Below, piece by piece: positions 22,668 through 32,285 of a stretch of 64,000 nt of DNA. The stretch is taken from NCBI RefSeq assembly GCF_004379255.2, contig NC_056051.1:7962062-8026061 (forward strand), in the 5' to 3' direction. Both the position numbers and the translations under genes were made by a program. Under the pieces are notes generated by a model. The model ran no database searches, had not been told where the DNA came from, and was given only the letters and a program-made list of their open reading frames with translations. The DNA comes from Salvia splendens. Its lineage: Eukaryota; Streptophyta; Magnoliopsida; Lamiales; Lamiaceae. Position 1 is the stretch's first letter. The number at the start of each line of letters is the position of its first letter.

Positions 22668-24483
22668 GAGCACCCGCAACGCGTCGCGCGGGTGTCTTGT
22701 ATCTCGTCCCTCCGAGACGAGATGGCAGCGAGACGCGTTGCAACGTCCCATTTCGTCCCGGTCTCGCCGAGACGCACGTCCCACCGAGATGGCTGGCGCG
22801 CCAGCTTGCCACGTGTCCGCGCGACGTGGCACGCCCTGGCGCTAGGCGTGACGCCCACTCGCCGGCCCGCGAGTGGGCGTCACGCCTACGCAATAAATAT
22901 TTTTTAAAAATTCGAATTTAATTAAAAAAATTAAAAATTCAAACAAACATCTATTCTTCCCAAATCATCTCCATTTTCTCTCTAATTTTCATCACAAAAT
23001 GTACAGCGACGGAAACTCTGGCGGCACCGGCGGATTTGACATCAACGCGTTTGGCGACTTGGGGGCATGTACAATGTCTTGGATGGTTCCGGTTCGTCGA
23101 CGCCGTGCACCCAAGGCTCGTCAACGCCGGCGGGGTACCAACCACCCCATTTTGATGTGGATGCATACGCTCGTCCCTCCGCCCCGAGGTATTCGCAGGG
23201 ATTATCCCAAATTATGGAGGATTATCCGGATGAACCCAATCCGGAAGGAGGACGAGGCGACGGAAGCTCCAGGGCATTCGACGTCATGGAGGAAGAAGAG
23301 GAGGTGGCTGAGGAGGAGGATGTAGGCCGTCATCCGTACAGCCGCAAGGACATGCTGGCTCTGTACAGCGCCTGGATCAGCGTCTCGTACGATCCCATCG
23401 TCGGGAATCAACAATCCCGAAAGTGCTTTTGGGAAAAGGTCACTGAGGCCTACAACGAGATTAAGCCGACCCTACAACGATATTAAGCCGAAAGGGTCCC
23501 GCCGCCACACATTGAAGATGCTCTGAAGTCATTTTGACCAAGTTAACAGAGAGGTCAAAATATTCTGCGGCATCTACAAGAATGAAGCGGCTCATTACCA
23601 AAGCGGAGCCACTGGAGCCGACATTCTGAGATCGGCTTTGCGAGTCTATTTCGACGACAGCGGCAAAGAATTCGAACATGTCGATGCTTGGAAGACCGTC
23701 AAAGACGTCGAAAGGTGGGCCGGCGGTGTCCAGTCCAGCATGGACTCGACCTCAAAACGCATGAAGCACAAGGTGGGTGACCAATACTCGTCTAGTGGGG
23801 ACGGTTCAGGCAGCGCCGCACAAGAGGTTGCCTCGCAGGAAGTTGAGGGCACGGTAGACGATGCATAGGGGTCCTCCTGTGGGCGCCGTCGGCCTCAAGG
23901 GACCAATGCGGCGAAGGCGGCTAGAGGGAGGAGGGGCCGAGGTGAATCAAGCCCGGCGGGTTCCCAAGGGCCGCCCTCCTCCCTAAAGTCCATGTACTTC
24001 ACCGCTACGATGGCCGACACTTCTCAGATGACGCCGCCCAATATCAAGCCTATCATGCCGGCATTGTGTATCTGGCGGGACAACTTGGTATTCCGCCTCC
24101 ATTCGGTGCACCGCCACCGCCTTCGGGGGATGATTCGCCGGCGGAGTAGTTTTTATAATTTCTATAAATTTTTATTTTAAATTATGTATTTTTTATTTAT
24201 TTTGTCACGAATTTAATTATGTATTTTTTTAGGATTTTAGTTGTAATTTTATTTTATTTAATGAAGTGTGTTTTTATTAATTGAATTTGTTAGAAATAAA
24301 AATAAAAAAATGAAATTGAATGAATAGTTAAGAGATGAGATGGTTAAGAGACGGATAAGAGAAGGACGGTTGCAGGTGCTATCTCTTAGTTAATAGATGA
24401 AGTGAAAAGTACAGTGAGACCCATGAATAATTAAGAGATGAGACGGTTAAAAAGACGGATAAGAGAAAGCGTTGCGGATGACC
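22668..24483 (+). mobile_element. PIF/Harbinger element with Myb-like gene, inserted in an AIG1 exon
   Basis: Left end GAGCACCCGCAACGCGTCGC, right end the inverse of GGTCATCCGCAACGCTTTCT, flanked by TGA (22665-22667 and 24484-24486) instead of TTA. Removing the element plus one TGA restores GGTTGATGAAGCTGCC, which matches TTGATGAAGGTGCC in exon 4 of AIG1 copy 3, confirming both borders. The right end contains a duplicated terminus (a second GTTGCAGGTGCTATCTC near 24370-24390). Confidence 0.88.
22999..23868 (+). pseudogene. Harbinger Myb-like protein, broken
   Basis: Starts MYSDGNSGGTGGFDIN, frameshifts near 23070 to a frame with PPHFDVDAYARPSAPRYSQG, and shows an acidic stretch (EEEEEVAEEEDV). 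The trihelix/Myb-like domain follows (YSRKDMLALYSAWISVSYDP, CFWEKVTEAYNEIKP), interrupted by a stop near 23484. Later pieces read QVNREVKIFCGIYKNEAAHY and VDAWKTVKDVERW, i.e. the second half of the domain, ending with a Ser/Gly-rich tail at 23868. Same gene class as those at 15919 and 19840, but diverged. Confidence 0.78.
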
Positions 24484-24870
24484 TGATGAAGCTGCCCTAA
24501 GGGAAATCTACTGAGAGTGAGAACAATTTTGATGGTTTGGTTGAGATGGTAATGTTGAATACTTTTACCTTAAAAATATTCAAAAAATTAATATCTACTT
24601 CTGTTTTGTGACATGCATGTTATATCTGTATATTATATTGATGTGTCATTGAAGATTGAGGTGCGGTTGAAGGAGAGTATTTCGAATCGGGAGAAGGCGT
24701 TGGCTGAGGAGAGGGCTGCTCGCATGGAGGCGCACCTGAAGTCGCTGGCAGATATGGCAAAGGCAGAGCATGAGTTGAACGAATTGAGGGAGCGACTGAG
24801 CCAAGCTTCTCATCGCAGCTGAGAGCTTCAAGAACAGATCAATCGCAAGCCAAATTGTGTTATATTGCAA

Positions 24871-25355
24871 AGTTTGGATTTCGTGTTTCTAATTATATTG
24901 AACACAAGCTCAATTGGATATGTATTGGATTGTTATGTGATGAAAATTACTATTGAAGTTAATGATGCATGGATTATTATTGAACTCTATCAAACCATAT
25001 TCAAACATTTAGTATTAGAATTGTGAGAACTTTGCACTTTACATAAATCTCTGCTCCATGACACTATATGCCAAATCGTGCATAAATCCTAGCAGTAGTA
25101 TCAATGCAATCGAGAGGGAGAAAGAAGTTGTCAATTGATGCAAATTGAAAAGCAAAATTGAAATAAAAAATTTGAAGCGACTCTCAGAATTCAAGGTGAA
25201 AGAGAGAGAGAGGAATATGTCAGATTTGGAAAGTATTCCAAATCGTCTCGGAATATGGAACGCCACTGGCATAACAACAGCAGCAGTGATACCATCAATA
25301 AAAGCATATCTCCACTCCACCAATTAACCAAACCAAAGCGCCTCGAATATCTGCA
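24871..25355. promoter_or_regulatory. Spacer and presumed promoter/leader of AIG1 copy 3
   Basis: An AT-rich spacer runs to about 25190, then a purine-rich GAGAGAGAGAGGAATATG leader resembling the one before copy 2 (GAGAGAGAGATAGAGAGAGG near 21545). The shared leader CCAAATCGTCTCGGAATATG (near 25237) shows that the duplication unit included promoter sequence. No clear TATA box could be fixed. Confidence 0.4.
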
Positions 25356-26252
25356 ATGGCTGAATCATCCAATTCCAGAAGCAGAACCGTTGTTTTGCTC
25401 GGAAAAATGGGTAACGGAAAAAGCGCCACTGCCAACACCCTCCTTGGCCGAGAGGCCTTCGAATCCTTGCACAGCTTAGGCAGCGTCACCGCCGCCTGCA
25501 AGCTCGACACATCCGTCTTCGACGACGGAAGGATTCTCAACGTCATCGACACTCCTGGTTCGCTGCCATATCTTTCTTTTTTTTGGCTCTTCAAATTCAA
25601 ATTCAAATTGTTGACAGTAACTCTCTAATTTGGGGCAGGGTTGTTCGATTCATACGTCGAATCGAATGCTATGGCGAAGGAGATCGCGCAGTGGATTAAT
25701 CTGGCCAAGGATGGAATCCACGCCGTTCTCTTCGTCCTGTCGCTGAGAAACCGCTTCTCTGAAGAGGAGGCTTCGGCTTTCGAGGTCCTCTGCCATATAT
25801 TTGGCGCGAAAATCGCTGATTACATGATTGTGGTCTTCTCCCACGGCGATGCTCTCGGGAAGAATGCTACTCTTGATGACTATTTGGCCAAAAATTGCCC
25901 TCACCAATTGACGGTATTGAATTCTTCTTCTTCTTCTTCGATTAGTACTACTATTATTTAGAATTTATATGTGTATTTATGTTCTCATTGATTCAGGATA
26001 CTCTGAAAAAGTGTGGGAATAGAACTGTTGTGGTTAATAATTGGGTAGAAGATGAAGAAAGGCTTAGTAAACAGAGGGAGGAGCTTCTCTCTCTTGTTGA
26101 GACTGTGGTGGAGGTGAATGGAGGCAATCCATACACCAATGATCTCTTCTAACAAATCAAGGTCAGTCAAGTAGTATTTCTTATTTTTCAAATTTTAATA
26201 TCTCAACTAACTGAACTCTTTGTGAAAATGTATGAGAATAGAAGATGATTAC

Positions 26253-26922
26253 TGATGGGGTACGTACTAAACAAGCCCAATAGCAAGCCCAATAGCAGTG
26301 ACGGCCCATCAGCCCAAAGCCCAAGGAAGAGTATCAGTTCGGCATTACCAAAGAGTTCGGCCCCAGCCTACAGCTCGGTAAAAGCCGACCAATCAAGCTC
26401 TACTCTCAGATGGGCAAAAAGCTGCTCGGCAATAGTTCAGCAGTTCGGTCTCATTATTCGACCGAACTGGGAGATATTGGTGTCAACTCATACAGGATCT
26501 CATGCAGGATAGCGGACCAAACAAAGAGATAGTGGACCCATGCAGGATCTCATGACCTCCACGACATCCACGACCTAATTACTGATGATGTAAGCCACGA
26601 CCTACTTAGTGGTGATGTAAGCCACGACCTAGTTAGTGGTGATGTGAGCCACGACCTAGTTAGTGGTGATGCAAGCCACGATCTTAGTTCAATGTATAAA
26701 TAGAACTTAGATCAGATAGACTAGGGAGAGCTCGAGACATCAAATATCATATTGCAAGTCTGTATTTGTAAGCTGGAAAATCAGATCAAGCAATACAATC
26801 TTGCCCTCCTTTCTTCCCGTGGACGTAGATTTACCTCAGTAAATCGAACCACGTAATTCCTTGTGTCGTGATCTATATTCATTACCTGTATTTACTACCA
26901 TCAAAAATTCGCCCAGCCATCA
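26253..26922 (+). repeat. 5' LTR (670 bp)
   Basis: Begins TGATGGGGTACGTACT and ends TCGCCCAGCCATCA. It contains four or five tandem 27-bp units of the form GTGATGTAAGCCACGACCTA, followed by AATGTATAAATAGAAC (26691-26706), a good TATA box, and a poly-A-signal-like downstream region. It is shorter than the 3' LTR by 157 bp. Confidence 0.93.
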
Positions 26923-26923
26923 C

Positions 26924-26940
26924 TGGCGCCGTCTGTGGGA
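26924..26940 (+). other. Primer-binding site, tRNA-Asp type
   Basis: TGGCGCCGTCTGTGGGA lies two bases after the 5' LTR end. TGGCGCCGTC starts are commonly used by Tat/Athila-type gypsy elements and pair with the 3' end of a tRNA (probably Asp) to prime minus-strand DNA synthesis. Confidence 0.7.
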
Positions 26941-26973
26941 AACAGAGAACCAAATTTGTGATAAAGCGAATTT

Positions 26974-29118
26974 TTGACACTTTTTCCACCCAAAAAAAAA
27001 AAAAAAATGCATACCAGATCACATAATACCCATAATACCGTTCGTGATAACCCTGAGGAAGCTAGTCCAGCCCGCAGGTCTGGAAAACAGCCTCGGGAGA
27101 AATCTACTTCCAGTTCTCACGGAGAAGGAACAAGCCGCTCAAAGACTCATCGCCCCGAGTCTTCCCAGCAGCCCGATTTGAACGAGGCTGTCAAGTTGTT
27201 TTTGGCCGAGAAGCAGGAAGAGTTTTTAATTTTCCTGCAAAAGGGCCAAAAGCCGGAGACGAAAACGGTGGATTCTCCCTCCTCATCCAGACATGAAAGT
27301 CACTACCGCAGTAGTGCCGTGTCTTCCAGGAAGAAGAATCCTCAACCCCGACATGTTCCTGTTCCTCCTCGGTACCGGAATCACAGGAGAACTCCATCTC
27401 CTCCATACCGAAGAGATGTCGGGTTCGCCATGTACGGAGCATTGAAGACTCCGTTCTCGGACGATATCACCCGAACTCCCTTGCCACAGAACTACCGAAC
27501 TCCGTCGATGACTTATGACGGGTTAGTGAATCCTCATGACTTCCTGGGACGCTATCAGTATAACATGGCGAACCAAGGTCTCAATGAGGTCCATATGTGC
27601 AAGCTGTTTCCCGAGCTTCTTATCGGGAACGCAAGAAGGTGGTTCGATAGCCTCCCCCAAGGCAGCATTAGATCTTACCGAGATCTAATGGATGCTTTCC
27701 ACAGGAGGTTCTTTCAGAAAGCGGAAGCCCGAATCACTTCGGCTCAGCTGCTTTCTATACGTCAAAGTCGCGACGAAAAGATCAGCGACTTTATGACGAG
27801 ATTCCACAAGGAATGCCTACAAGTAGATGATCTCAATGATCTACTTGTCATTTCGGCATTCCAAAATGGAATCCTGCCCGGAGCTCTCTACGGAAAGCTC
27901 GTGGAATGCAGTCCGCAAACAGCTCAAGAGATGTGGGACATTGCGGACCAGTTCTCCCGTGCCGATGAGGCAGACCGTCGCAAACGGTCTTTAGACAGCT
28001 CATCCCGAGGAGACAGGAGGAAGCCTGATCATAGCGATCAGGGACATCCTCGCCGAACTCCTTTTGGCGATCAGGGACATCCTCGCCGAACTCCTTTTGA
28101 AAGGATTCAAAGGACTCCGGTGCAAGACCGATTGGGGCCACGTCTCAATCCCGAGAAGCCGCCCGCCCAGTTCGTACCATTGAACAAGTCGAGAGCGGAA
28201 ATTTTCGAACTGCATTCCGATATGTTCGAAAAACCAAAGCGGATGACGAAATCGGCCGCGCGTCGACCACAGGATCAATATTGCTCCTTCCATCAAGACC
28301 ACGGTCACGATACCGAGGAGTGCCGACATTTGGCTGCAGGTATTGATGCTCTTGTGAAAGCAGGAACGTTAAAAAAATACCAAAGCAAGCAGCCGAAAAA
28401 GAACAAAAAGCAGAGAGGTGCAAACTGCGCTCCTCAGGATCTGAAAAAGCAACAGGACCCCGAAGACGATGACGAGCTGCAATATGATGGAGTAATCCTG
28501 ACTATTGATGCTCTCCCTGCCGGGAAGACTAAATCGTCCCTGAAGTCAGAGCGCAGAGGCTTCAATCGAGAGGAGCCAACGCATAAAAGGCTGAAGCAGG
28601 ACGAAGTGATTACATTTTCAGATGCAGATCCCGTCCCGGCCATCTCTCCTCATCAAGACGCTATTGTCATCCAAGCCGGAGTGGCAAACAAACTGATCCA
28701 CAGAGTGTTTGTGGATACCGGAGCGTCAGTCAGCATTCTTTTTAAAGAATGTTTCGATAAACTAGAAGTGGATCCAGCTCGGCTCAGTCCGGCTCCACTT
28801 CCTCTGAAAAGTTTCGCCCAGGAGGACACCCGCCCTGAAGGTATTATCAGCCTTCCGATCACGGTGGGAAAAGCGCCTACAAGCTCCAGTACGATGATCG
28901 AGTTCTTTGTGGTAAAAGCTCGGTCCCCGTACAACATCATCTTGGGAAGAGACTGGCTCAACGCAGTTCGGGCCGTTTGCTCTACTTATCACCTCACCAT
29001 CAAGATTCCCACTAAAGGTGGGATAGCGGTCATCCGAGGTGATCAAAAGAGAGCAAAAGAGTGTCTGCAGATTGCGCTTAAAAGTGCCGAGCAATCAGAT
29101 CGGCATCATCAAGCATAG
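26974..29118 (+). CDS. Retrotransposon gag-protease
   Basis: The frame is open from 26974; the natural start is more likely the ATG at 27007 (MHTRSHNT), because the first residues are an A-rich leader. The N-terminal third is basic/Ser-rich. The gag capsid domain is near residues 195-330 (LFPELLIGNARRWFDSLPQG, FHRRFFQKAEARITSAQLL). A single zinc-finger-like CSFHQDHGHDTEECRHL follows near residues 435-455, as in Tat elements. The aspartic protease has the active site VFVDTGASVSILF near residue 585 and the flap/end region NIILGRDWLN. It ends at UAG 29116-29118. The downstream pol is in the same frame, so gag-pro and pol are separated only by this stop codon. Confidence 0.92.
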   Translation: MTLFPPKKKKKMHTRSHNTHNTVRDNPEEASPARRSGKQPREKSTSSSHGEGTSRSKTHRPESSQQPDLNEAVKLFLAEKQEEFLIFLQKGQKPETKTVDSPSSSRHESHYRSSAVSSRKKNPQPRHVPVPPRYRNHRRTPSPPYRRDVGFAMYGALKTPFSDDITRTPLPQNYRTPSMTYDGLVNPHDFLGRYQYNMANQGLNEVHMCKLFPELLIGNARRWFDSLPQGSIRSYRDLMDAFHRRFFQKAEARITSAQLLSIRQSRDEKISDFMTRFHKECLQVDDLNDLLVISAFQNGILPGALYGKLVECSPQTAQEMWDIADQFSRADEADRRKRSLDSSSRGDRRKPDHSDQGHPRRTPFGDQGHPRRTPFERIQRTPVQDRLGPRLNPEKPPAQFVPLNKSRAEIFELHSDMFEKPKRMTKSAARRPQDQYCSFHQDHGHDTEECRHLAAGIDALVKAGTLKKYQSKQPKKNKKQRGANCAPQDLKKQQDPEDDDELQYDGVILTIDALPAGKTKSSLKSERRGFNREEPTHKRLKQDEVITFSDADPVPAISPHQDAIVIQAGVANKLIHRVFVDTGASVSILFKECFDKLEVDPARLSPAPLPLKSFAQEDTRPEGIISLPITVGKAPTSSSTMIEFFVVKARSPYNIILGRDWLNAVRAVCSTYHLTIKIPTKGGIAVIRGDQKRAKECLQIALKSAEQSDRHHQA

Positions 29119-29151
29119 CAATCACAGCAGCCGGAGTCAGAGGCAAGCGAA

Positions 29152-30813
29152 ATGACCGAAGTCACACCAGAGTCGAACTCAATGACCGTTCAGTTATACG
29201 AAGATGATCCATCCAGAACGGTCAAGATCGGTTTCGCGGGAACGCCTCTACTCCGGGAAAAGACCATCCAGCTCCTCAAGGAGTACAAAGATGTCTTTGC
29301 ATGGTCTCCGTTGGACATGACCGGAGTGCCCCCTGAGGTAATCACTCATCGGTTAAATATTGATCCTTCAGTCCGGCCTATAAAACAGAAGCAAAGACTC
29401 TTTGCGGCAGAAAGAAATCAAGTCATCCATGACGAAGTCCGCCAATTATTGAAAGCGGATGTATTATTCGAGGTGAAATATCCTTCTTTGGTGGCCAATC
29501 CTGTGATGATCAAGAAAAAAGAAGGAGGATGGCGGATGTGCATAGATTTTACCGATCTAAACAAGCACTGTCCTAAAGATTGCTATCCCCTTCCGAACAT
29601 AGATAAAAAAGTAGAAGCTTTGATCGGCTTCGAAATTTTCTGTTTTCTTGATTTATACAAAGGCTACCACCAAGTTTTAATGGATGAGAATGATGCTTCA
29701 AAAACGGCTTTCATTACTGACTTCGGCATCTTTGCTTATAAAAAGATGTCATTCGGTTTAAAGAATGCCGGAGCCACATATCAAAGGATGGTAGATAAGC
29801 TTTTTCGGCATTTGATAGGAAAAGAGGTTGAAGTGTATGTTGACGACATAGTCGTCAAAAGCAGAAGCACTTCGGAGTACGAAGACAACCTCAAATCCAC
29901 CCTCGACGTGCTCAAAAAAGCCAACCTCAAACTCAATCCCCAAAAATGTACCTTTTTGGTAGATTCGGGAAAGTTTCTGGGTTGTTGGGTTTCAAAGGAC
30001 GGACTCAAGGCAAATCCCTCAAAAGTTCAAGTTGTTCAGAACATGGCGATGCCGAAGTCCATACATGATGTGCAAAGGATAACTGGATGTCTAGCCGCAC
30101 TGAATAGATTCCTTTCCCAAGCAGCCGAAAAGCAACTGCCGTTCTTCAAAGTGTTGAAAAAGGCACCAAAGTTTGAGTGGGGAGCCGAGCAGAAAAAGGC
30201 TTTTGACGAGCTCAAAAGTTATTTAGCCAAGCTTCCAATTCTCTCTGCTCCAACCGATGCCGAAGTGATATTCTTATACTTAGCGGCATCAGATCAAACC
30301 ATTAGCGCGGTGCTTGTACGAGAAGAAGGCCTAAAGCAGCTTCCCATCTACTTTACAAGCCGAGCATTAAGAGGTCCAGAAACAAGGTATCAACCTCTGG
30401 AAAAAATTGCTCTGGCGTTAGTAAATGCAGCAAGGAGACTGCGGCCATACTTCTATGCTCACAAGGTATGCGTCTTAACCTATCTGCCACTTCGGCAAGT
30501 TTTGACCAAGCCAGAAGCATCAGGCAGAATCGCCAAATGGGCCATAGAGTTGGGAGAACACTCAATCGAATACCTACCTCGGAAAGCCATCAAGGGACAA
30601 GCCTTGGCAGATTTTCTTACAGAGGCAAAGTTCGATCAAGTAATCCCTGTCATGGCCGAACAGAAAAATTCTGCCAATACCGAACTAGCACAGCCCCTGG
30701 AATCCGAAGTAGAGCCGCCGGATTGCTGGAGCGGATTCGTAGATGGAGCTTCGAATAAAACGGGAAGTGGAGCTGGCATTCTACTTATCGCTCCCGACGG
30801 ACACGAGTCATAG
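29152..30813 (+). CDS. Retrotransposon pol: reverse transcriptase and RNase H
   Basis: In frame with gag-pro after one UAG. The RT fingers/palm read KKKEGGWRMCIDFTDLNKHC, FLDLYKGYHQ and the catalytic VYVDDIVVKS. Connection and RNase H follow (FLYLAASDQTISAVLV, SRALRGPETRYQPLEKIAL, YLPRKAIKGQALADFL). At the C-terminus a second, archaeal-type RNase H begins at GFVDGASNKTGSGAGILL but is cut off after APDGHES by TAG at 30811-30813. The reading frame before the first printed Met is open, so translation by readthrough from gag is plausible. Confidence 0.92.
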   Translation: MTEVTPESNSMTVQLYEDDPSRTVKIGFAGTPLLREKTIQLLKEYKDVFAWSPLDMTGVPPEVITHRLNIDPSVRPIKQKQRLFAAERNQVIHDEVRQLLKADVLFEVKYPSLVANPVMIKKKEGGWRMCIDFTDLNKHCPKDCYPLPNIDKKVEALIGFEIFCFLDLYKGYHQVLMDENDASKTAFITDFGIFAYKKMSFGLKNAGATYQRMVDKLFRHLIGKEVEVYVDDIVVKSRSTSEYEDNLKSTLDVLKKANLKLNPQKCTFLVDSGKFLGCWVSKDGLKANPSKVQVVQNMAMPKSIHDVQRITGCLAALNRFLSQAAEKQLPFFKVLKKAPKFEWGAEQKKAFDELKSYLAKLPILSAPTDAEVIFLYLAASDQTISAVLVREEGLKQLPIYFTSRALRGPETRYQPLEKIALALVNAARRLRPYFYAHKVCVLTYLPLRQVLTKPEASGRIAKWAIELGEHSIEYLPRKAIKGQALADFLTEAKFDQVIPVMAEQKNSANTELAQPLESEVEPPDCWSGFVDGASNKTGSGAGILLIAPDGHES

Positions 30814-32285
30814 TGAATCACATGCTGGGTACAAGTGAAGCCCGAGATGAGAGGATGAAAAAATACTTGGACAAAGCGCAAAGCATTAGCCGAAGTTTCT
30901 CTTATTTTCGGATAATCCGCATTCCCAGAGCGGAAAACAGCCGAGCAGATGCTTTAAGTAAGTTGGCCTCATATCCGAGCTCAAAGGTGGAGGAATTACT
31001 ACACCGAAGCATTGATGAAGCTGAGGTACATTCAGTAACCAGCTCGCCGAACTGGATGACGCCGATCTTACAGTATCTAGATCAAGGACAACTGCCCGAG
31101 GATAAGAGAGAAGCTCGGAAAATCACATGCCGAGCACTTCGGTATGAACTTCATGAAGGAGTCCTATACAGAAAGTCCTACCTTCAACCGTTATTGCGAT
31201 GTGTAGGACCAGAAGAGACGGACTACATCTTTAGAGAAGTTCATGAAGGATCTTGCGGTAGCCACATCGGAGCTAGAGCTTTAGCTAAAAAAGTTCTGAG
31301 GTGGGGATATTATTGGCCAACTTTGGTACAAGAAGCAGTGCAGCTCGTCAAGACATGTACGAAGTGCCAAATCCATGCAAATATCCCAAGGATGCCGCAG
31401 ACCGATCTATGTGCTATGCAAAGCCCTTGGCCTTTTATGCAATGGGGCATAGACATAGTAGGACCACTACCACAAGCTCCTCGGCAAATGAAATTCCTTA
31501 TCGTTGCCGTGGATTACTTCACGAAGTGGGTGGAGGCTGAACCATTAGCTACGATAACGAGCTCGAAGGCATTGGATTTCGTCTGGAAAAACATAGTGTG
31601 CCGATTTGGCATACCCCACATCCTCATTTCGGATAATGGGACTCAGTTCACCGACAAGACATTCAAGAATTGGTGCCAAGAGCTGAATATTCAACAGCGG
31701 TTCACTTCGGTCTCCCACCCACAAGCAAACGGACAAACGGAGGTAACAAACCGTATCTTGGTGAAAGGGTTAAAAGCTCGGTTAGAACAAGCCAAAGGAC
31801 AATGGGTAGAAAATCTCCCTCAAGTCCTATGGTCCTACCGAACTACACCCAAAAAATCCAACGGTGAAACTCCGTACAGTCTGGTGTACGGCACTGAAGC
31901 CGTGATTCCGGTTGAGATCGGCGTACCCAGTCCCCGAACTCTAAATTTCTCCTCAGAAATGAATGATGACGGACTGAGAGCCGAACTAGATCTGGCCGAA
32001 GAAAGAAGAGAATTGGCCTGCATAAAAGCAGCCAAGTACAAGGAGCAAGTAGCCCGGTATTATAACCAAAGGGTGAAAAAGCTGCAATTTCAAGTGGGAG
32101 ATCTTGTCTTGAGAAACAACGAAGTAAGCCGAGCAGAAAAGCTGGGCAAACTCGAACCCACATGGGAAGGTCCATATCGGGTGTCAGAAGTCCTCGGCAA
32201 AGGGTCTTACAAATTGACTCACGTGTCAGGAGAACAAGTACCCCGAACATGGCACATTTCCAACCTTAAGAAGTTCCATTTGTAA
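30813..32285 (+). CDS. Retrotransposon integrase with tail of the second RNase H
   Basis: This continues in a different frame. It first shows the end of the archaeal-type RNase H (LGTSEARDERMKKYLDKAQS, RIPRAENSRADALSKLA). The middle of that domain, including its conserved Glu and second Asp, is deleted at the junction near 30813. Integrase then follows: zinc-binding HHCC region (HEGSCGSHIGARALAKK, CTKCQIHA), catalytic core DDE (WGIDIVGP, LISDNGTQF, GQTEVTNR) and a C-terminal domain (FQVGDLVLRNN, LEPTWEGPYRV). The domains look sound, but with no start codon of its own and an upstream frameshift this copy could not supply integrase normally. Confidence 0.9.
   Translation: MNHMLGTSEARDERMKKYLDKAQSISRSFSYFRIIRIPRAENSRADALSKLASYPSSKVEELLHRSIDEAEVHSVTSSPNWMTPILQYLDQGQLPEDKREARKITCRALRYELHEGVLYRKSYLQPLLRCVGPEETDYIFREVHEGSCGSHIGARALAKKVLRWGYYWPTLVQEAVQLVKTCTKCQIHANIPRMPQTDLCAMQSPWPFMQWGIDIVGPLPQAPRQMKFLIVAVDYFTKWVEAEPLATITSSKALDFVWKNIVCRFGIPHILISDNGTQFTDKTFKNWCQELNIQQRFTSVSHPQANGQTEVTNRILVKGLKARLEQAKGQWVENLPQVLWSYRTTPKKSNGETPYSLVYGTEAVIPVEIGVPSPRTLNFSSEMNDDGLRAELDLAEERRELACIKAAKYKEQVARYYNQRVKKLQFQVGDLVLRNNEVSRAEKLGKLEPTWEGPYRVSEVLGKGSYKLTHVSGEQVPRTWHISNLKKFHL

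Larger units (their letters stand above)
21616..24870 (+). pseudogene. AIG1/IAN-type GTPase, copy 2, deleted and transposon-interrupted
   Basis: Alignment by eye with copy 3 gives exon remnants 21616-21786, 21870-22084, 22156-22313, 22663-22667 plus 24487-24548, and 24655-24870. The P-loop LLGKMGNGKSAT survives, but roughly 40 codons between it and DERILNVIVTPG are gone, removing the G2 region, and the G3 Asp has become Val. A second deletion in exon 2 removes the ISDYMIVVF strand after IFGPKK. Exon 3 stays readable in a shifted frame (REELLSLVETVLEENGG) and ends QI-stop. A Harbinger element splits exon 4. Exon 5 keeps the coiled coil (EKALAEERAARMEAHLKS) with a stop after SHRS, and the C-terminal Cys box runs on without a stop. 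Confidence 0.82.

Noticed and set aside
22586..22921. Five overlapping Arg/Ala-rich frames
   Set aside because: They all lie in the GC-rich terminal repeat of the Harbinger element at 22668.
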